From positions 137,001 to 201,000 of the forward strand of contig JAMWET010001918.1 of assembly GCA_024036415.1 (NCBI GenBank): a stretch of 64,000 nt of DNA. Direction: 5' to 3'. The translations under genes and the position numbers were made by a program. Origin of the DNA: Prochilodus magdalenae. Its lineage: Eukaryota; Chordata; Actinopteri; Characiformes; Prochilodontidae. How positions within the stretch are numbered: the stretch's first letter is position 1; the number at the start of each line of letters is the position of its first letter. Positions 35,941 through 46,789 of this stretch are shown here, piece by piece. Below the pieces are notes generated by a model that was given only the letters and a program-made list of their open reading frames with translations, searched no databases and was not told where the DNA came from.

Positions 35941-36524
35941 CACATCAAAAGAATAGCTGCACCTGGGAGGAAGTGTGGGATTGCAATTCTATTAGAAAGG
36001 AGGTAAGGGAAACCAAGAACAATACACTCAGTATGGTATGACAAACATGCCAGACGTCTCAGCATGGAGTTGTAGAGGTTCCTAAAGGTGTCCTGTGATA
36101 ATCCATTCCATGCAGCTTGACAATTTGCAGACAGTTCCTGTAGATTTTGCAGTAGGGGTCTCCATGTTTCCGAAGTGGAGGGACACCAGGCCTACTGGAC
36201 GTACAGTGCGTGACAACAACACAAACCGGTCATCTTGGCGTCCACATATTGATATGTTGGTCGTCTCCACCAAGACAAAAGCGGGACTTATCACTAAACA
36301 TGACCCATTGCCATTCCCGAGTTACTCAATAACAGTCTGGCAGGACACCATTACAGTCTTTGAGGAGTTGTTGTGATAGTCTGTGTGCATTAGGTCCTGC
36401 GTCATGCAGCCGTCTGCCAATGGTGCTGGCATGAACAGAATGGCTCATGGAGGCATCACTGCTTGTAGAATGTCCGCAATCGTGGCTGTTGGGTCAGTCA
36501 GGTACAGCTATAAGACCTGTTCTT
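35941..36524 (-). mobile_element. DNA transposon family A, copy 3
   Basis: ATCAAAAGAATAGCTGCACC starts it; CCAGACGTCTCAGCATGGAG, GTCGTCTCCACCAAGACAAA and GTCAGGTACAGCTATAAG follow. On the minus strand 36300-36250 reads MFSDKSRFCLGGDDQHI, equivalent to the FSDESRFCL stretch with the first catalytic Asp of Tc1-type transposases. Stops follow. Family B copy 4 abuts it. Confidence 0.7.
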
Positions 36525-36765
36525 GCTTACACCCAGCAGCCATAACATTAAAACTACCTCCTTGTCCATTTTATCAGCTCCACTTACCATATAGGAGCAC
36601 TCTGTAGTTCTACCATTACAGACTTGCAGTCCTGCATCTGTTTCCCTACATACTTTGTTACCCTGTTCTTTAATACTTAAGTCCCCCCTAGGACCACCAC
36701 AGAGCAGGTATTATGTGGGTGGTGGATCATTCTCAGCACTACAGTGACACTGACATGGAGGTGGT
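36525..36765 (-). mobile_element. Family B copy 4, with terminal sequence
   Basis: Includes the likely outer end GCCATAACATTAAAACTACC followed by TCCTTGTCCATTTTATCAGC, CCACTTACCATATAGGAGCA and GGTGGTGGATCATTCTCAGC. Reverse relative to copies 1 and 2. Confidence 0.75.
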
Positions 36766-36769
36766 GAAT

Positions 36770-37002
36770 CAAAGACGCCTATACAAAGCTACAGGAAAAC
36801 CGACATGGAGACAACACACCAAGCAAACACAAGGAGACCTGGGAAGGGGAGGAGCCACAAACTACGGACAGGTGAAGGACGTGGCAAGGGTGCGGAGACA
36901 GGAGGAGTAAGAACCACAAATAAACAGAAGCACATAGCACAGAACAGCAAAGGCACATGAAGAGACAGGAGGGATAAAGACCAGGACTAGACAGGATGTC
37001 AC
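36770..37002 (-). mobile_element. LTR-like repeat fragment, copy 1 (with 50094-50365)
   Basis: CACACCAAGCAAACACAAGG, GGAGGAGCCACAAACTACGG, ACAGGTGAAGG and GAGACAGGAGGAG match 50.1 kb in order. Assignment as LTR is tentative. Confidence 0.45.
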
Positions 37003-37604
37003 CTAATCAGGAAGTGAGTAAGTGTCTCTAAAGTTTACAGTCACCAGTCTTTCTGAATTACTTTGTTTACATCTCAGTCGCTGAAGTTTGAAAACCCTTT
37101 TTTGAAATTCCCTGTAAGAAGGTTGACAGGAAAATGCCAGAGGATAAAGAAGCATGCTGGTAGTCATAAAATCTTCGCTTCCCTTCAACGAGACCTGCCT
37201 GTGGTCAAAACAGACATTGTGGAAAAGGATAATTTCATTCTCTTCGACTTCTATCATGTGATGAGTGCTCCTCGCTCTGTATTTTTGCGGCTAATTTGCT
37301 TTGATACACAAGCCAAGTAGAGCAGATTTACGCTTTCCTGGGCTAGGTTTGGGCTTTGTTCATAAATGGAACCTGTGACAATGCATCTGTCATTCCTGCT
37401 CAGTGGTACAATGGAAGCTTTATTAGATTAGGCCCCAGTTACTCAATTGAGTCGACAGTCCCGAAGAATCTAGTGTATCAGCGCACCGCAGAATGCGTAC
37501 TCAGGAATCAGACTGCTCCAGATGAACTGCCACAAGCAGCTGCCTGAATAAACATGTTCTTTCTTTTGACACATTGGAGAAACTGTTATTAGCTAGCATT
37601 CATC
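37003..37604. other. Unassigned DNA
   Basis: No gene or repeat recognised. Plus frames at 37063-37320 and 37356-37547 have no known motif. Confidence 0.4.
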
Positions 37605-37711
37605 ACTTGCTAAGCTGCTTATCCTTTCTTGGTCGTGGGAGGTGCTGGAGTCTATCCCAGCGCTCTGCGGGTAGAAGGCAGGAAACACCCTGGACAGACC
37701 ACCATCAAAAT
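37605..37711 (+). repeat. Dispersed fish repeat E, copy 2 (truncated)
   Basis: GGAGTCTATCCCAGCGCTCT and GAAGGCAGGAAACACCCTGG match 34330-34600; cut off where family B copy 5 begins. Confidence 0.65.
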
Positions 37712-38010
37712 CTCTGTATACTTTGTCAGCCCCCTTTTACCCTGTTCTTTAAAACTCAGGAGCCTCACTGGACCACCACAGGGCACGTATTATGTGGGTG
37801 GTGGCTTACTCTTAGCACTGCAGTGACACTGACAAGGTGCTGGTGTGAGTGGATCAGACACAGCAGTGCTGCTGGAGTGTTTAAACACTGTGTCCATTCG
37901 CTGTCCACTCTATTAGACTCTCCTACCTTGCTGGTCCACCTTGTAGATGTAAAGTCAAAGGCAATAGGTCATCTGCTGCCACACAGTTTGTGTTAGTCAT
38001 CCTCTAGTCA
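37712..38010 (-). mobile_element. Family B copy 5
   Basis: CCTTTTACCCTGTTCTTTAA, GTGGTGGCTTACTCTTAGCA, GTGAGTGGATCAGACACAGC, GAGTGTTTAAACACTG and CACCTTGTAGATGTAAAG appear in reverse order relative to copy 2. Confidence 0.75.
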
Positions 38011-38084
38011 GGCAGAAATGGGGAGAATGCAGTCCTGTCTTACTGTGGGGGTCAGCACTACCCACTGCACCCCCCAGTTCGGAA

Positions 38085-38292
38085 CTACATTTAGGGCATT
38101 TAGCTGACGCTCTTACCCAGAGCGACTTACAAGTTTAATCATATTACATAGTGTTAGGGGTCTTGCCCAAGGACTCTTATTGGTGCACCAGCACAGCAGT
38201 CACCCAAACCAGGAAATGGAACCACAGCCCCCCACATGTGGTGGTGGCTCCTTGGCAGGTAGCGGTGTTATCCGCTGAGCTACACCAACCAA
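38085..38292 (-). mobile_element. tRNA-derived SINE with L2-like tail
   Basis: On the minus strand it begins GGTTGGTGTAGCTCAGCGGA, like a tRNA head with an A box. A B-box-like GGTTCCATTTCC and the linker follow. It ends CTTGTAAGTCGCTCTGGGTA and AGAGCGTCAGCTAAATG, the conserved 3' tail shared by L2 LINEs and their partner SINEs. Nearly full length. Confidence 0.85.
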
Positions 38293-38929
38293 CTCAAATG
38301 AACTAACTAGCAAAGCAATCTGCAGGAAGGCTTTAACTAGTCATTTCTGACTGAGGAAGATAGTAACTGAAAGGTAGGTATCAGTTGCAGGTAATAGCGA
38401 GGTGAAGCAGTGCTCTCTCTTATCTCAGGTGCTCTGCCTTATAATGAGAGCCAGTTGATATAACATATATGGGAAAATATAGGCAATGGCAAAGCAAGTT
38501 CACTACTTCAACTTGCTATCACTTCCCCCACCCTGAAGCTCAGCCAACAGGATTGAGCATCAGGCATAGTCTAGGGGCACCACCTTTCCTGTTTTCTCTA
38601 GCAGCTGCTGTTAGTGGGGTCAGCCTGGCACATTTGTGTGTTGGGGGTAAGTTAGAGTGGGATGGTGGTTCTTAATGAAGCGTAAGTATATGGCTGGTGG
38701 AGACCTTCCCCTGTGAAATGTTTGATGTTAAGTGGCTTTCCTGCTTTGTTCACATGATTGTTCATTTTTCAAGCAGGTATTCCAGCCTCACCTGACTCTT
38801 CCTCTCTTCCAGGCTCCAGTATTAAAACTGAACAATACTCATTTCCTGCAGTGACAATACTATTCATGCCAAATGCCCTTTCTTTTTACCCATATAGGCT
38901 TCTGTATCTCACCGCTAATGGGGAAGTCT
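38293..38929. other. Unassigned DNA
   Basis: No gene or repeat recognised. Confidence 0.4.
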
Positions 38930-39470
38930 AAGCACTGTTCAGTTCCTCAGTGTGTGACAGCATATCTCGCAGCATTTTACCATCACTACATTACACTAAA
39001 GCCATATCGACCCTTTCTCTCTCAAGAGACCACATCGTTGCTAGTCCAGTCTCTTGTCATTTCAAGGCTTGACTACTGTAACACACTCATTGCGGGCCCT
39101 AAGGCCCTTGAAGCTGATTCAGAATGCAGCAGTCTTCAATTCTCCCAGGTTCACTCATGTCACTCCATTGCTGTTCTCCCTTCACTGGCTTCCAGTAGCA
39201 GCCCACACTGGGTTTAAAACTCTCATGCTTGCCTACAAAGCCAAGAATGGACCAGCCCCTCCTTGCCTTACGGTAATGGTCAAGAGTTGAACTGTACATC
39301 GACCTCTACGAGTACATAGCAGCTTGATCCACCATCCCTCAAGATGAATAGAGGACAAGTGTCTAGACTCTTCTCCGCCCTGGGAACCAGATGGTGGAAT
39401 GAACTTCCATTGGCTGTCTGAACATGGACTCTTAAATACAGACTAAAGACCCATCTATTGGTGAAGCACT
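38930..39470 (+). pseudogene. L2-type LINE reverse transcriptase C-terminal relic
   Basis: The plus frame 38873-39217 reads YRPFLSQETTSLLVQSLVIS then RLDYCNTLIAG. The text then shifts frame to LKLIQNAAVF..PRFTHVTPLL, FSLHWLPVAAHTGFKTLMLA and YKAKNGPAP (39054-39290). Further right SRLFSALGTRWWNELPLAV is readable at about 39358-39418. This is the conserved post-polymerase region of fish L2-like LINEs. At least two frame changes and stops are present. The upstream catalytic domain is absent, as expected for a 5'-truncated insert. Confidence 0.85.
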
Positions 39471-40520
39471 TAAGTGAGCACTAATCAAAGTATATACTGC
39501 AATGCATTGTATTGCACTTATGCTGCACTTGACTTATCGGCTCTCTAGGTATGAGCACTGGCTAGGAATCGCTAGGTAGAGCACTTACACTGTATTTATC
39601 TCTGGAATCTTCTTTCTAGGTATCAGCACTGGCCCTTGCTTAGGCTGGGTATGAGCTCAAAGGGGAGTTTACACTCTAACCTCTTTGTACAAGCTAAGCT
39701 ATATTCTCTAACTTGTAACAATCACCCTTTAGGTATCCTGTTAGACTCAGAGAATGCAGGGATACCATCCACTAGGTGCCTCAAACCCTGTTTTACTAGT
39801 AGACCAACATTCAACAATTACAACACAGTGTATGATGACCTCCTTGTACAAATATCACCATATCCATCACAGTCTCACATACAAATCACTTTAACAAACC
39901 CTATCTATAGATTTAAGAGTCTATACATCCCATAGAGAGGCAGGAATGGAGAGATCTCACCCGGAACGGAACTTTCGACTCCTTTAACAGTTCATGTTTC
40001 CTGGAAAGTGGTAATCCTAGGGGATGGAATGCTGACTTTGCTGTCCCAGAAAGTAGTTTAGGTCCACTTAGTTGACTTAGGAAGCTGAAGTGTCCCTCCA
40101 AGCTGTATTAATTCCATCCCATGAATGCAAGGGGCTAAGACAACCAACAAGTACCACCAGAACAATGGGAAACAAATACCGCACAAGAAACCCTTCTGCA
40201 AAGAAACAAACAGAAATGCGCTAAAATTCACTTCCAAAAGATGTTCTCCCATTCATCATTTAATTATCTAATTGTCTACCACTTACCCACATTAGATAAT
40301 TAAATAGTATTAGAACAATTAAGTTCCCCAAACAAGGGTTATGATTCACTAGAGCCATGAAGCTAGCTTTAGCTCCCCTCCATGCTGTCAATGGCATCCG
40401 TTTTTTGGCTTATAAACTGTGTGCTATAACTGCTACTGCCTCCCTGTGGCCGGCATCAGAACAGCAACTTAAAAATGATGGGCTAAGCTGTCACAAACCG
40501 AACACTAAACACTTTCATAA
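39471..40520. other. Unassigned DNA with a small hairpin
   Basis: A perfect 15 bp inverted repeat, ATTTAATTATCTAAT (40258-40272) and ATTAGATAATTAAAT (40291-40305), has an 18-base loop. The rest, including the LINE 3' flank, is anonymous. Confidence 0.45.
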
Positions 40521-40576
40521 GTTGCTCTGGATAAGAATGTCTGCTACATACCATAAATGTAAATGTAAATATTGAG
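40521..40576 (+). mobile_element. L2/SINE 3' tail
   Basis: AAGTTGCTCTGGATAAGAAT, GTCTGCTACATACC and a TAAATGTAAATGTAAAT terminal repeat, the typical L2-type 3' end. Confidence 0.75.
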
Positions 40577-40762
40577 AGCAAAGAAAGCCACACATATATC
40601 ATATGATGTTTAAAATTTACCCAGAGAAAGGCAGCCGGTCTTTTAGAACAGACAAATGCTAATGGTAAGTTACTGTACCTGATGTGACCGGCTTAGCTTT
40701 TTCCAGCTTGTATTTTTTTGCCAGTTTGTAAAGATCTCATATCATCTCCGCGCTCATTAAAC

Positions 40763-40935
40763 GAAAGCCAGGAAACACCCTGGACAGGCCACCAGTCCAT
40801 CAAAAGGAGGACACACTGACATACACATTCACACACATACTCACACCTACGGGTCAGTTTAGCATCTTCAGTATGTCTGACTGCATGTCTTTGACCTTTG
40901 GGAGATAAAGGGAACACCCGGAGGAAACAGACACA
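40763..40935 (+). repeat. Dispersed fish repeat E, copy 3
   Basis: GCCAGGAAACACCCTGGACA, GTCAGTTTAGCATCTTC and GCATGTCTTTGACC match the order in 34330-34600. Confidence 0.65.
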
Positions 40936-40982
40936 GGGATAAGCCAGGCACGTCTTACTGTGAGGTCAGATACACCTACCCT

Positions 40983-41410
40983 AGTGGTCTTCTTTGTAGA
41001 TGTACAGGTAGAGACAATAATCTGTTGCTGCACAGTTTGTGTCGGTCATCTTAGAGTCCTCTATCAGTGGTCACAGGATGCTGCCCACAGGACACTGTAA
41101 GCTAAATAGTTCTGGTTGGTGGACTATTCTCAGTCCAGCAGTGACACTGAGGTGTTTAAACACTCCAGCAGCAGTGTTGTGTCTGATCCACTCACACCAG
41201 CACACTCTAACACACCACCACCACATATTTTCACTGTAGTGTTGAGAATGATCCAACCCCCATATGATACCTGCTCTGTAGTGGTTCTGTGGGGGTGCTG
41301 ACTATTGAAGAACAAGGTAAAATGAAGTAAATAAACAATTACAGACAGAGAAACTGTCTGTAATTGTAGAACTACAAAGTGCACTTTTATGGAAAGTAGA
41401 TCTGATAACA
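40983..41410. mobile_element. Family B copy 6, both orientations
   Basis: A reverse segment (40983-41145; TTTGTAGATGTACAGGTAGA, CACAGTTTGTGTCGGTCATC) passes into a forward segment (41147-41410; GTGTTTAAACACTCCAGCAG, GTCTGATCCACTCACACC, GTAATTGTAGAACTACAAAG). It spans the centre of symmetry of the family. Confidence 0.75.
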
Positions 41411-41764
41411 TGTATCATAGTAACACATATAAACATAATCCTCAATATGCTGTAAGATAATAAAAAAAAACTTGAATAAATGCATTTCTTAACTCACTAA
41501 AATATAATTAAACAAATGCATATTCAGTTATCATCAGTGTAAGTGTACTATATTGACATTTACTGGAATTTACTTTTGCACACACATTTTTATTGCAATA
41601 TAACTAACAAATAAGTAGCAATAAAACATTTAACATATGTTTTAAGTGTAACATTTTAACACTTTTTTACAAGATTTTTGCTTAAATCATTGAAGCATAT
41701 ACTTTACTACTTGCTTTTAGTTAATATACAGTATATTTTAATATTTTAATCCATTGTTGATCCC
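41411..41764. other. AT-rich unassigned DNA
   Basis: Very AT-rich; no gene recognised. Confidence 0.45.
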
Positions 41765-42018
41765 ACAGTGGGGAAATGTAGTCTCTGCATTTAACCCATC
41801 CGTGAAGTGAAACACCCACAAACACACACACTAGGGGGCAGTGAGCACACTTACCCGGAGCGGTGGGCAGCCCTATCCACGGCACCCAGGGAGCAGTTGG
41901 GGGTTAGGTGCCTTGCTCAAGGGCACCTCAGTTGTTATTGTCAGTTTAGGGAATCGAACCAGCAACGCTCCGGTCACAAGGCTGGTTCCCTAACTTCCAG
42001 CCCATGACTGCCCCCAAT
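41765..42018 (-). mobile_element. tRNA-derived SINE, best-preserved copy
   Basis: On the minus strand the head reads GGGGCAGTCATGGGCTGG and AAGTTAGGGAACC (A-box region). A good B box GGTTCGATTCC lies at 41950-41960. Then come CAAGGCACCTAACCCCCAAC, a CA-rich stretch and the end GATGGGTTAAATGCAGAG. Pol III internal promoter elements are thus visible. Relatives at 11880, 28265 and 49808. Confidence 0.9.
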
Positions 42019-43466
42019 ATAAAAAAAAAGCATACTTAACTGTGCTTTATCAAAGTACACATAAGTACACATTCTATTTGCTGACTCTATTTAAGTGTAT
42101 TTAGTGAAATTAAAGTTAAATTCAAAGTGTAATGAATTCAGTTTCATTGAGGTTCTATTTAATTGCAGTATGACTGAGGTTTATCCATACGCCCTGTAGT
42201 ATACAGCATTTATATTGTATGTTATCTGTAATAACAATTGTCTATAAATCACAATCTTAAATATATTTAAGCACCACCCCAAAAGGCACTCAAAGGCACA
42301 ACTATACATATTTGCTCATAGCTTAAATAGAATTTATATACATTTAGTTGTAAACATTAAAAATTGTTAACATTAAAGTATGTGCTTTTTGTAAAAGTAC
42401 ACTTCAGTGCATTTCTCTTTCACAAGAGCACGATGGATAATAGAGCTAGGATACAAGTAGGACAGGTGTACGGGTGAAACCAAGGGAACTGGCTCATACA
42501 GAGGAAGGGCCTTGAGACAAGCCAATGACATTCAATGGCATTTTTTAATTTTTCTAAAATCTTTTTTTAATGTCATATGAGAGTTCCATTAATGACACAT
42601 GTAAAAGTTTTTGTGCCTGCAACATCTCTTTGAAACATTTCTCATCGTTTCATCAGGTAGGGAAAATTGAGAACACATTCTCTTATGTATTACCGCTTGG
42701 CTGAGTGGTTATGCTGAGACGCTGATAATCAGAAAGACTGGAAAACAGCATCTTTTCATCATCGCAGTCAGAATGGCTGCATTTACGCTCCCAGAGTTCC
42801 ACCACAAAGCTCTGTAATCATGCAGAGGGGGTGTTTAAAGTAGCATGATTAAAAATGCTAACATTACTATTAATAAATAAGCAGGAGATGATCCTGAGTG
42901 ATGGTTGGCAGTCATTTATTATTAAGCCATGCTTTTGTCTTTTGATCACACTACTTCTTTTAAACCGGTCACATGGTACTTATGACCGGAACTCAACAAC
43001 GACCTGGTCATACGTAGGTGAACCAGGTCCCTTCAGTGAAACCTACTGTATGCTAACGAGAGCAAGGTGGTATTATGTTAATGTAATGAGATTGTACTCC
43101 ATGTAATCCTAGACCATTCCTGTCGGTCCATTCATCATCTAATGGTAATAGTTGTTTGGTGTTTTCTAATCAAAACTGTATAAGATGTGGGGTGTCTGGC
43201 CTTCAAGCCTTCATTTCAGAGTTCTCTCACTTTCTACAGCCATCAATCTCATCTCAAACAACAACTTCCCCAGTTGTTAAAGACATGATCTGAACTCCCA
43301 AACACATTGCTCTTGTCCCAGTGTTGGCATGCGAAGGTTGCCAAAAAGAGAATGACAGTGCATTGCAGAAATGCTATATTTGCTGCCATAAAACAAGCTT
43401 GTGTAGTATTTTTGTTCAGTGTAGTTGATTATTTTTGTTCAGAACACACAGTAGCTGAGAAATTAT
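42019..43466. other. Unassigned DNA
   Basis: About 1.4 kb, AT-rich. The plus frame 42855-43106 has no recognisable domain. An A-box-like TGGCTGAGTGG occurs at 42699 but with no B box. Confidence 0.4.
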
Positions 43467-44664
43467 GGTAACACTTGAGGGGTGTCTACGTAGCACATTC
43501 ATAACCTCATACATAAACACTGTCTAAGTTAATGAATGTTTTAACAAGGAGTACTGCTCATTTTACTGAAGAATGTTTTTCAAAATGAAAGTCCTCATAT
43601 TATGACAAACAATTTTTAATTTTCAGTCATATGTTTGATTTCTGGACAGGCAAAATAAAAATCTGCCCTTTGGACAGAAAGTGCTTTGGCACTAGATTTT
43701 GCTTTTTGTTATTCTTTCTACCCTTTGTCATTTTAAATTAGTATCATGTCAGGAGCCTCAGAAATAATCTTATAAGATAAATAAATACAAGTATAAATAA
43801 TTATGCATTGAAGTGTTAGACAAAAGACTTCGAGACCGACGTTTGCAGAATTAAAAAACCAGGAACGGTTTATTCACAAACAGGCTCAGCCAGCACCAGC
43901 AAACAGCATAACAAAGGGAGAAGCTAAATCGGAGTCAGAGACAGGCGGAGGTCAGAACCAGGTAGAACACGCAGCGAGGGCAAACAGGTTTACAGGGGAA
44001 GACCGAAGGGGAAAACCAAAGTGAGAAAGCACAGGTACAAACCGTAGAGTCCGAGCACGAGCAAAAGGGATAAAGCGAAAGAGCAGTAGAGGAACGAAGG
44101 AAGTCGGAAACCCGAATGAGACAACACGAGAAAGAAACGCTCAGGACAGCTAAACTCTGACAACGTTTGTGTGTGGTTTAAATACAGGAAGTAAGTGATT
44201 GCTAACAGCTGTGGCTAAAACTCAGATGACCTAGAGCGTATCACAGAGTCCGAACGGGGGCGCATAGACATGACGTCATCGAGCGTGGCCCTCTGGGAAG
44301 TGGAGTCCCGAAGAGCGGGAAGCCGGGGAGACTTGGAGGCGTGACATTAAATAATCGTATGAATGAATGCATGTGTAATTGTAGATTATTTACTAAGCAT
44401 AATAACATTTTTCTGAAAAGTGCATAGACTGTTTAAATACCCCTTCCTGTCTAAAGAGGTAATTTATAAATTGTCTGTTCAGAAATATAATAGTTTGGCA
44501 AAATATTACATGAGGACTTTTATGTTGAAAATAGTAAAATGACTGTACTCAATATTAATTTAATATAAAAAATGGACACATCATGAATGTTGATTTGAGG
44601 GATGTTACTTTATGTAAGATGTTATGAGCGAGTTATGCAGACGCCCTTCAAGTAAAGTGTTACC
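43467..44664. mobile_element. TIR element (hAT-like) with nested LTR
   Basis: The left end GGTAACACTTGAGG..GTGTCTACGTAG is the inverse of the right end ..CGCCCTTCAAGTAAAGTGTTACC; similarity extends to CTCATACATAAA. The flanking 8-mers GAAATTAT and GAACTTGT match at 6 of 8 positions, a possible decayed 8 bp duplication. No transposase inside. The element without the LTR would be about 670 bp. Confidence 0.7.
43817..44346 (-). mobile_element. Solo-LTR-like insertion, copy 2
   Basis: On the minus strand it starts TGTCACGCCTCC, has a TATTTAAACC box-like site (about 44176-44186) and an AATAAACCG polyadenylation-like signal (about 43867-43874) roughly 300 bases on, followed by a short tail. This is the layout of an LTR (U3-R-U5). 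The far end is set tentatively at TGTTAGAC (43817), so the boundary is uncertain. No clear target-site duplication and no internal region. The family resembles a Gypsy-type LTR only by layout. Confidence 0.6.
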
Positions 44665-46194
44665 GAACTTGTTTACACATTTCATGAATCTTGAGTATCA
44701 GGTTTGTATATGGATAAGCCCAAGCCAAATATAAATGCAAGTGTACACACATCCAAGACGCATTCAAACAGATGCAAAACCGGAGGCATTTAGACCTCCA
44801 CATTCCGCAACCACAGCTCAAACCACAAACCACAGCTTCCCTCCCATGAAGTACACCAGTACACATGTGATCTGTGTCTGTAAGGAACATGTTCATGCTG
44901 GCTGCCCCTAAGTTTGAGGAAATACATTACAGCATGCACAATTGCAAATTCTGAAGCAGCATCCATATTTACCATAGCGCAGGAAGAGGCAAACTATTGG
45001 TGACTGGTTGCCACCTAGGGTTTGGATTTGCATATTCCGTCTCACATAGCAATTGGATTTCAGTCTGGAAACCAATTTGACTATTAAGAGAAAATGCAAT
45101 CTTATCAGGATACCACATACTAGTCTAAAAGTCGGAGGGGAACCTACATTCAGCAGATAAAAACGATTTCAATTCCCGCTCAAATGTTAGGTGGAATATT
45201 GGCCAGGAATTGTTTTTCACAATGGCATACAAGAAAAAATAGCGAAGTGATCTCTGCTGCTGGTTAACATATCTGGCCCAAAAGAAAAGCCCTAATGGGT
45301 TCAAACCACCAATGTAAGCAACCATGCAATCGCAATTTTGGGGTCTAATGGGCAGACCAATTTCACTGTGGTTTGCTATTAGGTAAGACATATATAAGTA
45401 AAACATATAATATCTTTAATAAGTTTTAAATATCTGTGTTACTCTGCATTCTACAACTGTGTGTATTTATGCAAATCAGCATTAGCTTTGTGCTAACAAA
45501 CTGGTGGACTCCTATGAGGATGATAGCAGAAATGGGCACATTTGCAGAGGGGTTTTGCTTTCATCTTTGACATTTAAAGCTCAAATTGAATGGAATGGAT
45601 TAATTAGATGTCTCGTAGTTCATGACTTCTATCGGTAAGCTCACCACAGTTGAACTAATGTAAAGCTTTAGCTTGGCAGTAGTATCACATACCACAACAA
45701 TGCCAGGTTGTACAATTTCCTCATCCATCCAGTGATTGCTATGCTGAGAGCAATGATATTGAGCCTTTTCTCTTGTAAACTGAAGATGCAGTCAAGGACT
45801 GGACAAAACAAAGTTCTGTCTGTCTTCAGAAGGCCTTTTTTGCCTCAGCCTTCCCCTCACTGTTAGGAAAAGCATAGCTATACACTCAACTACTCGGCTA
45901 ACAATGATATTTGAAGGAATAAATAAGAGAGTAATTACATTTTCCTGACCTCTGAGAGGCATTTTAGTCGCACACTGCTAATATTGACTATTAATATTAA
46001 ATTTGTACTTTGCACCATTGAGTAAGTTTAGGGGAACGTTGTGTTGCCTCCCCCATTTCCATTGAAATAATTTACTCTTTTAAATGTTATTGTTATTGTC
46101 TTTTACTAAAACAGTAAATTAGCTAACTCTTTAGCTTAAAGTCATTTTGCCATAATGTTTAGCTATTTTGGTTCATGTCAGGTCAGATATCTTT
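44665..46194. other. Unassigned DNA
   Basis: About 1.5 kb without supported features. Minus frames 44660-44896, 44908-45099 and 45125-45406 have no domain I recognise. Confidence 0.4.
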
Positions 46195-46470
46195 TCAGGA
46201 ATGGTAAGACCAGAGTGCGATTTTTGGAACAATATAAAAATTTAGTAACACAAAATCTTCACAAAAATGCAGATTTCTAAGCACCTCAAATTTCTGTATC
46301 TTTTCACCACTCTTTTTACTTTGAAGGGCGGTTGGACATGAAAAACATTTGAGAGATTTTTTATTATTACTTATTTATTTTTTGCTGCAAGCATGTCATT
46401 TTGCTGTGTGCTTTGGGTGATTGATCAAGCACAGCCTGATTTCAGCCCTCTCACAGTAATTCGGTTTAAA
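46195..46470 (-). mobile_element. DNA-transposon fragment related to 47880-49370
   Basis: AAATGCAGATTTCTAAGCAC, AAATTTCTGTATCTTTTCAC, GGCGGTTGGACATG and GCTTTGGGTGATTGATC match 48560-48800 in order, strongly diverged. Confidence 0.5.
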
Positions 46471-46789
46471 ATCAAGCACATAACCATGCAACCTCCATAG
46501 ACAAACACTGACAGTAAAATGGGTCACACTGAAAAGCTGAATGGGTCATACTTAAATAATGTCATAGGATGCCACCTTGCCACCTTGGTGAAATTTCTGC
46601 CCTGCTAGATCGGCACTCGGTTGAAATAAAAGCACCTATTAGCAATAACAGCTCTGCCATTAACACTCTTAGCTCTTCCATATCTACCACACAACTCATG
46701 GACCGGGGCTACCAGAGTGCCAAAGCATGTAGTGAGTTAAAATTCCTTCTCCTTCTTTACACCACTCACTAGAGAGTTGCAAACTACAC

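Noticed and set aside
36082..36376. Overlapping plus and minus frames of 70-93 codons
   Set aside because: They are shadow readings across a family A transposon fragment; only the short SRFCL-like piece on the minus strand has meaning.
38918..38965. MGKSKHCSVPQC, which looks like the start of a THAP zinc finger
   Set aside because: The frame runs on into RPFLSQETTSLLVQSLVIS of a LINE reverse transcriptase, and the position fits that protein. The CxxxxC is probably chance.
42692..42780. tRNA-like start with A box TGGCTGAGTGG
   Set aside because: No B box or acceptor-stem pairing follows at the right distance, so no tRNA gene is called.
42855..43106. 83-codon plus frame with a hydrophobic stretch
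   Set aside because: No recognisable domain, and length is within chance expectation for AT-rich DNA.
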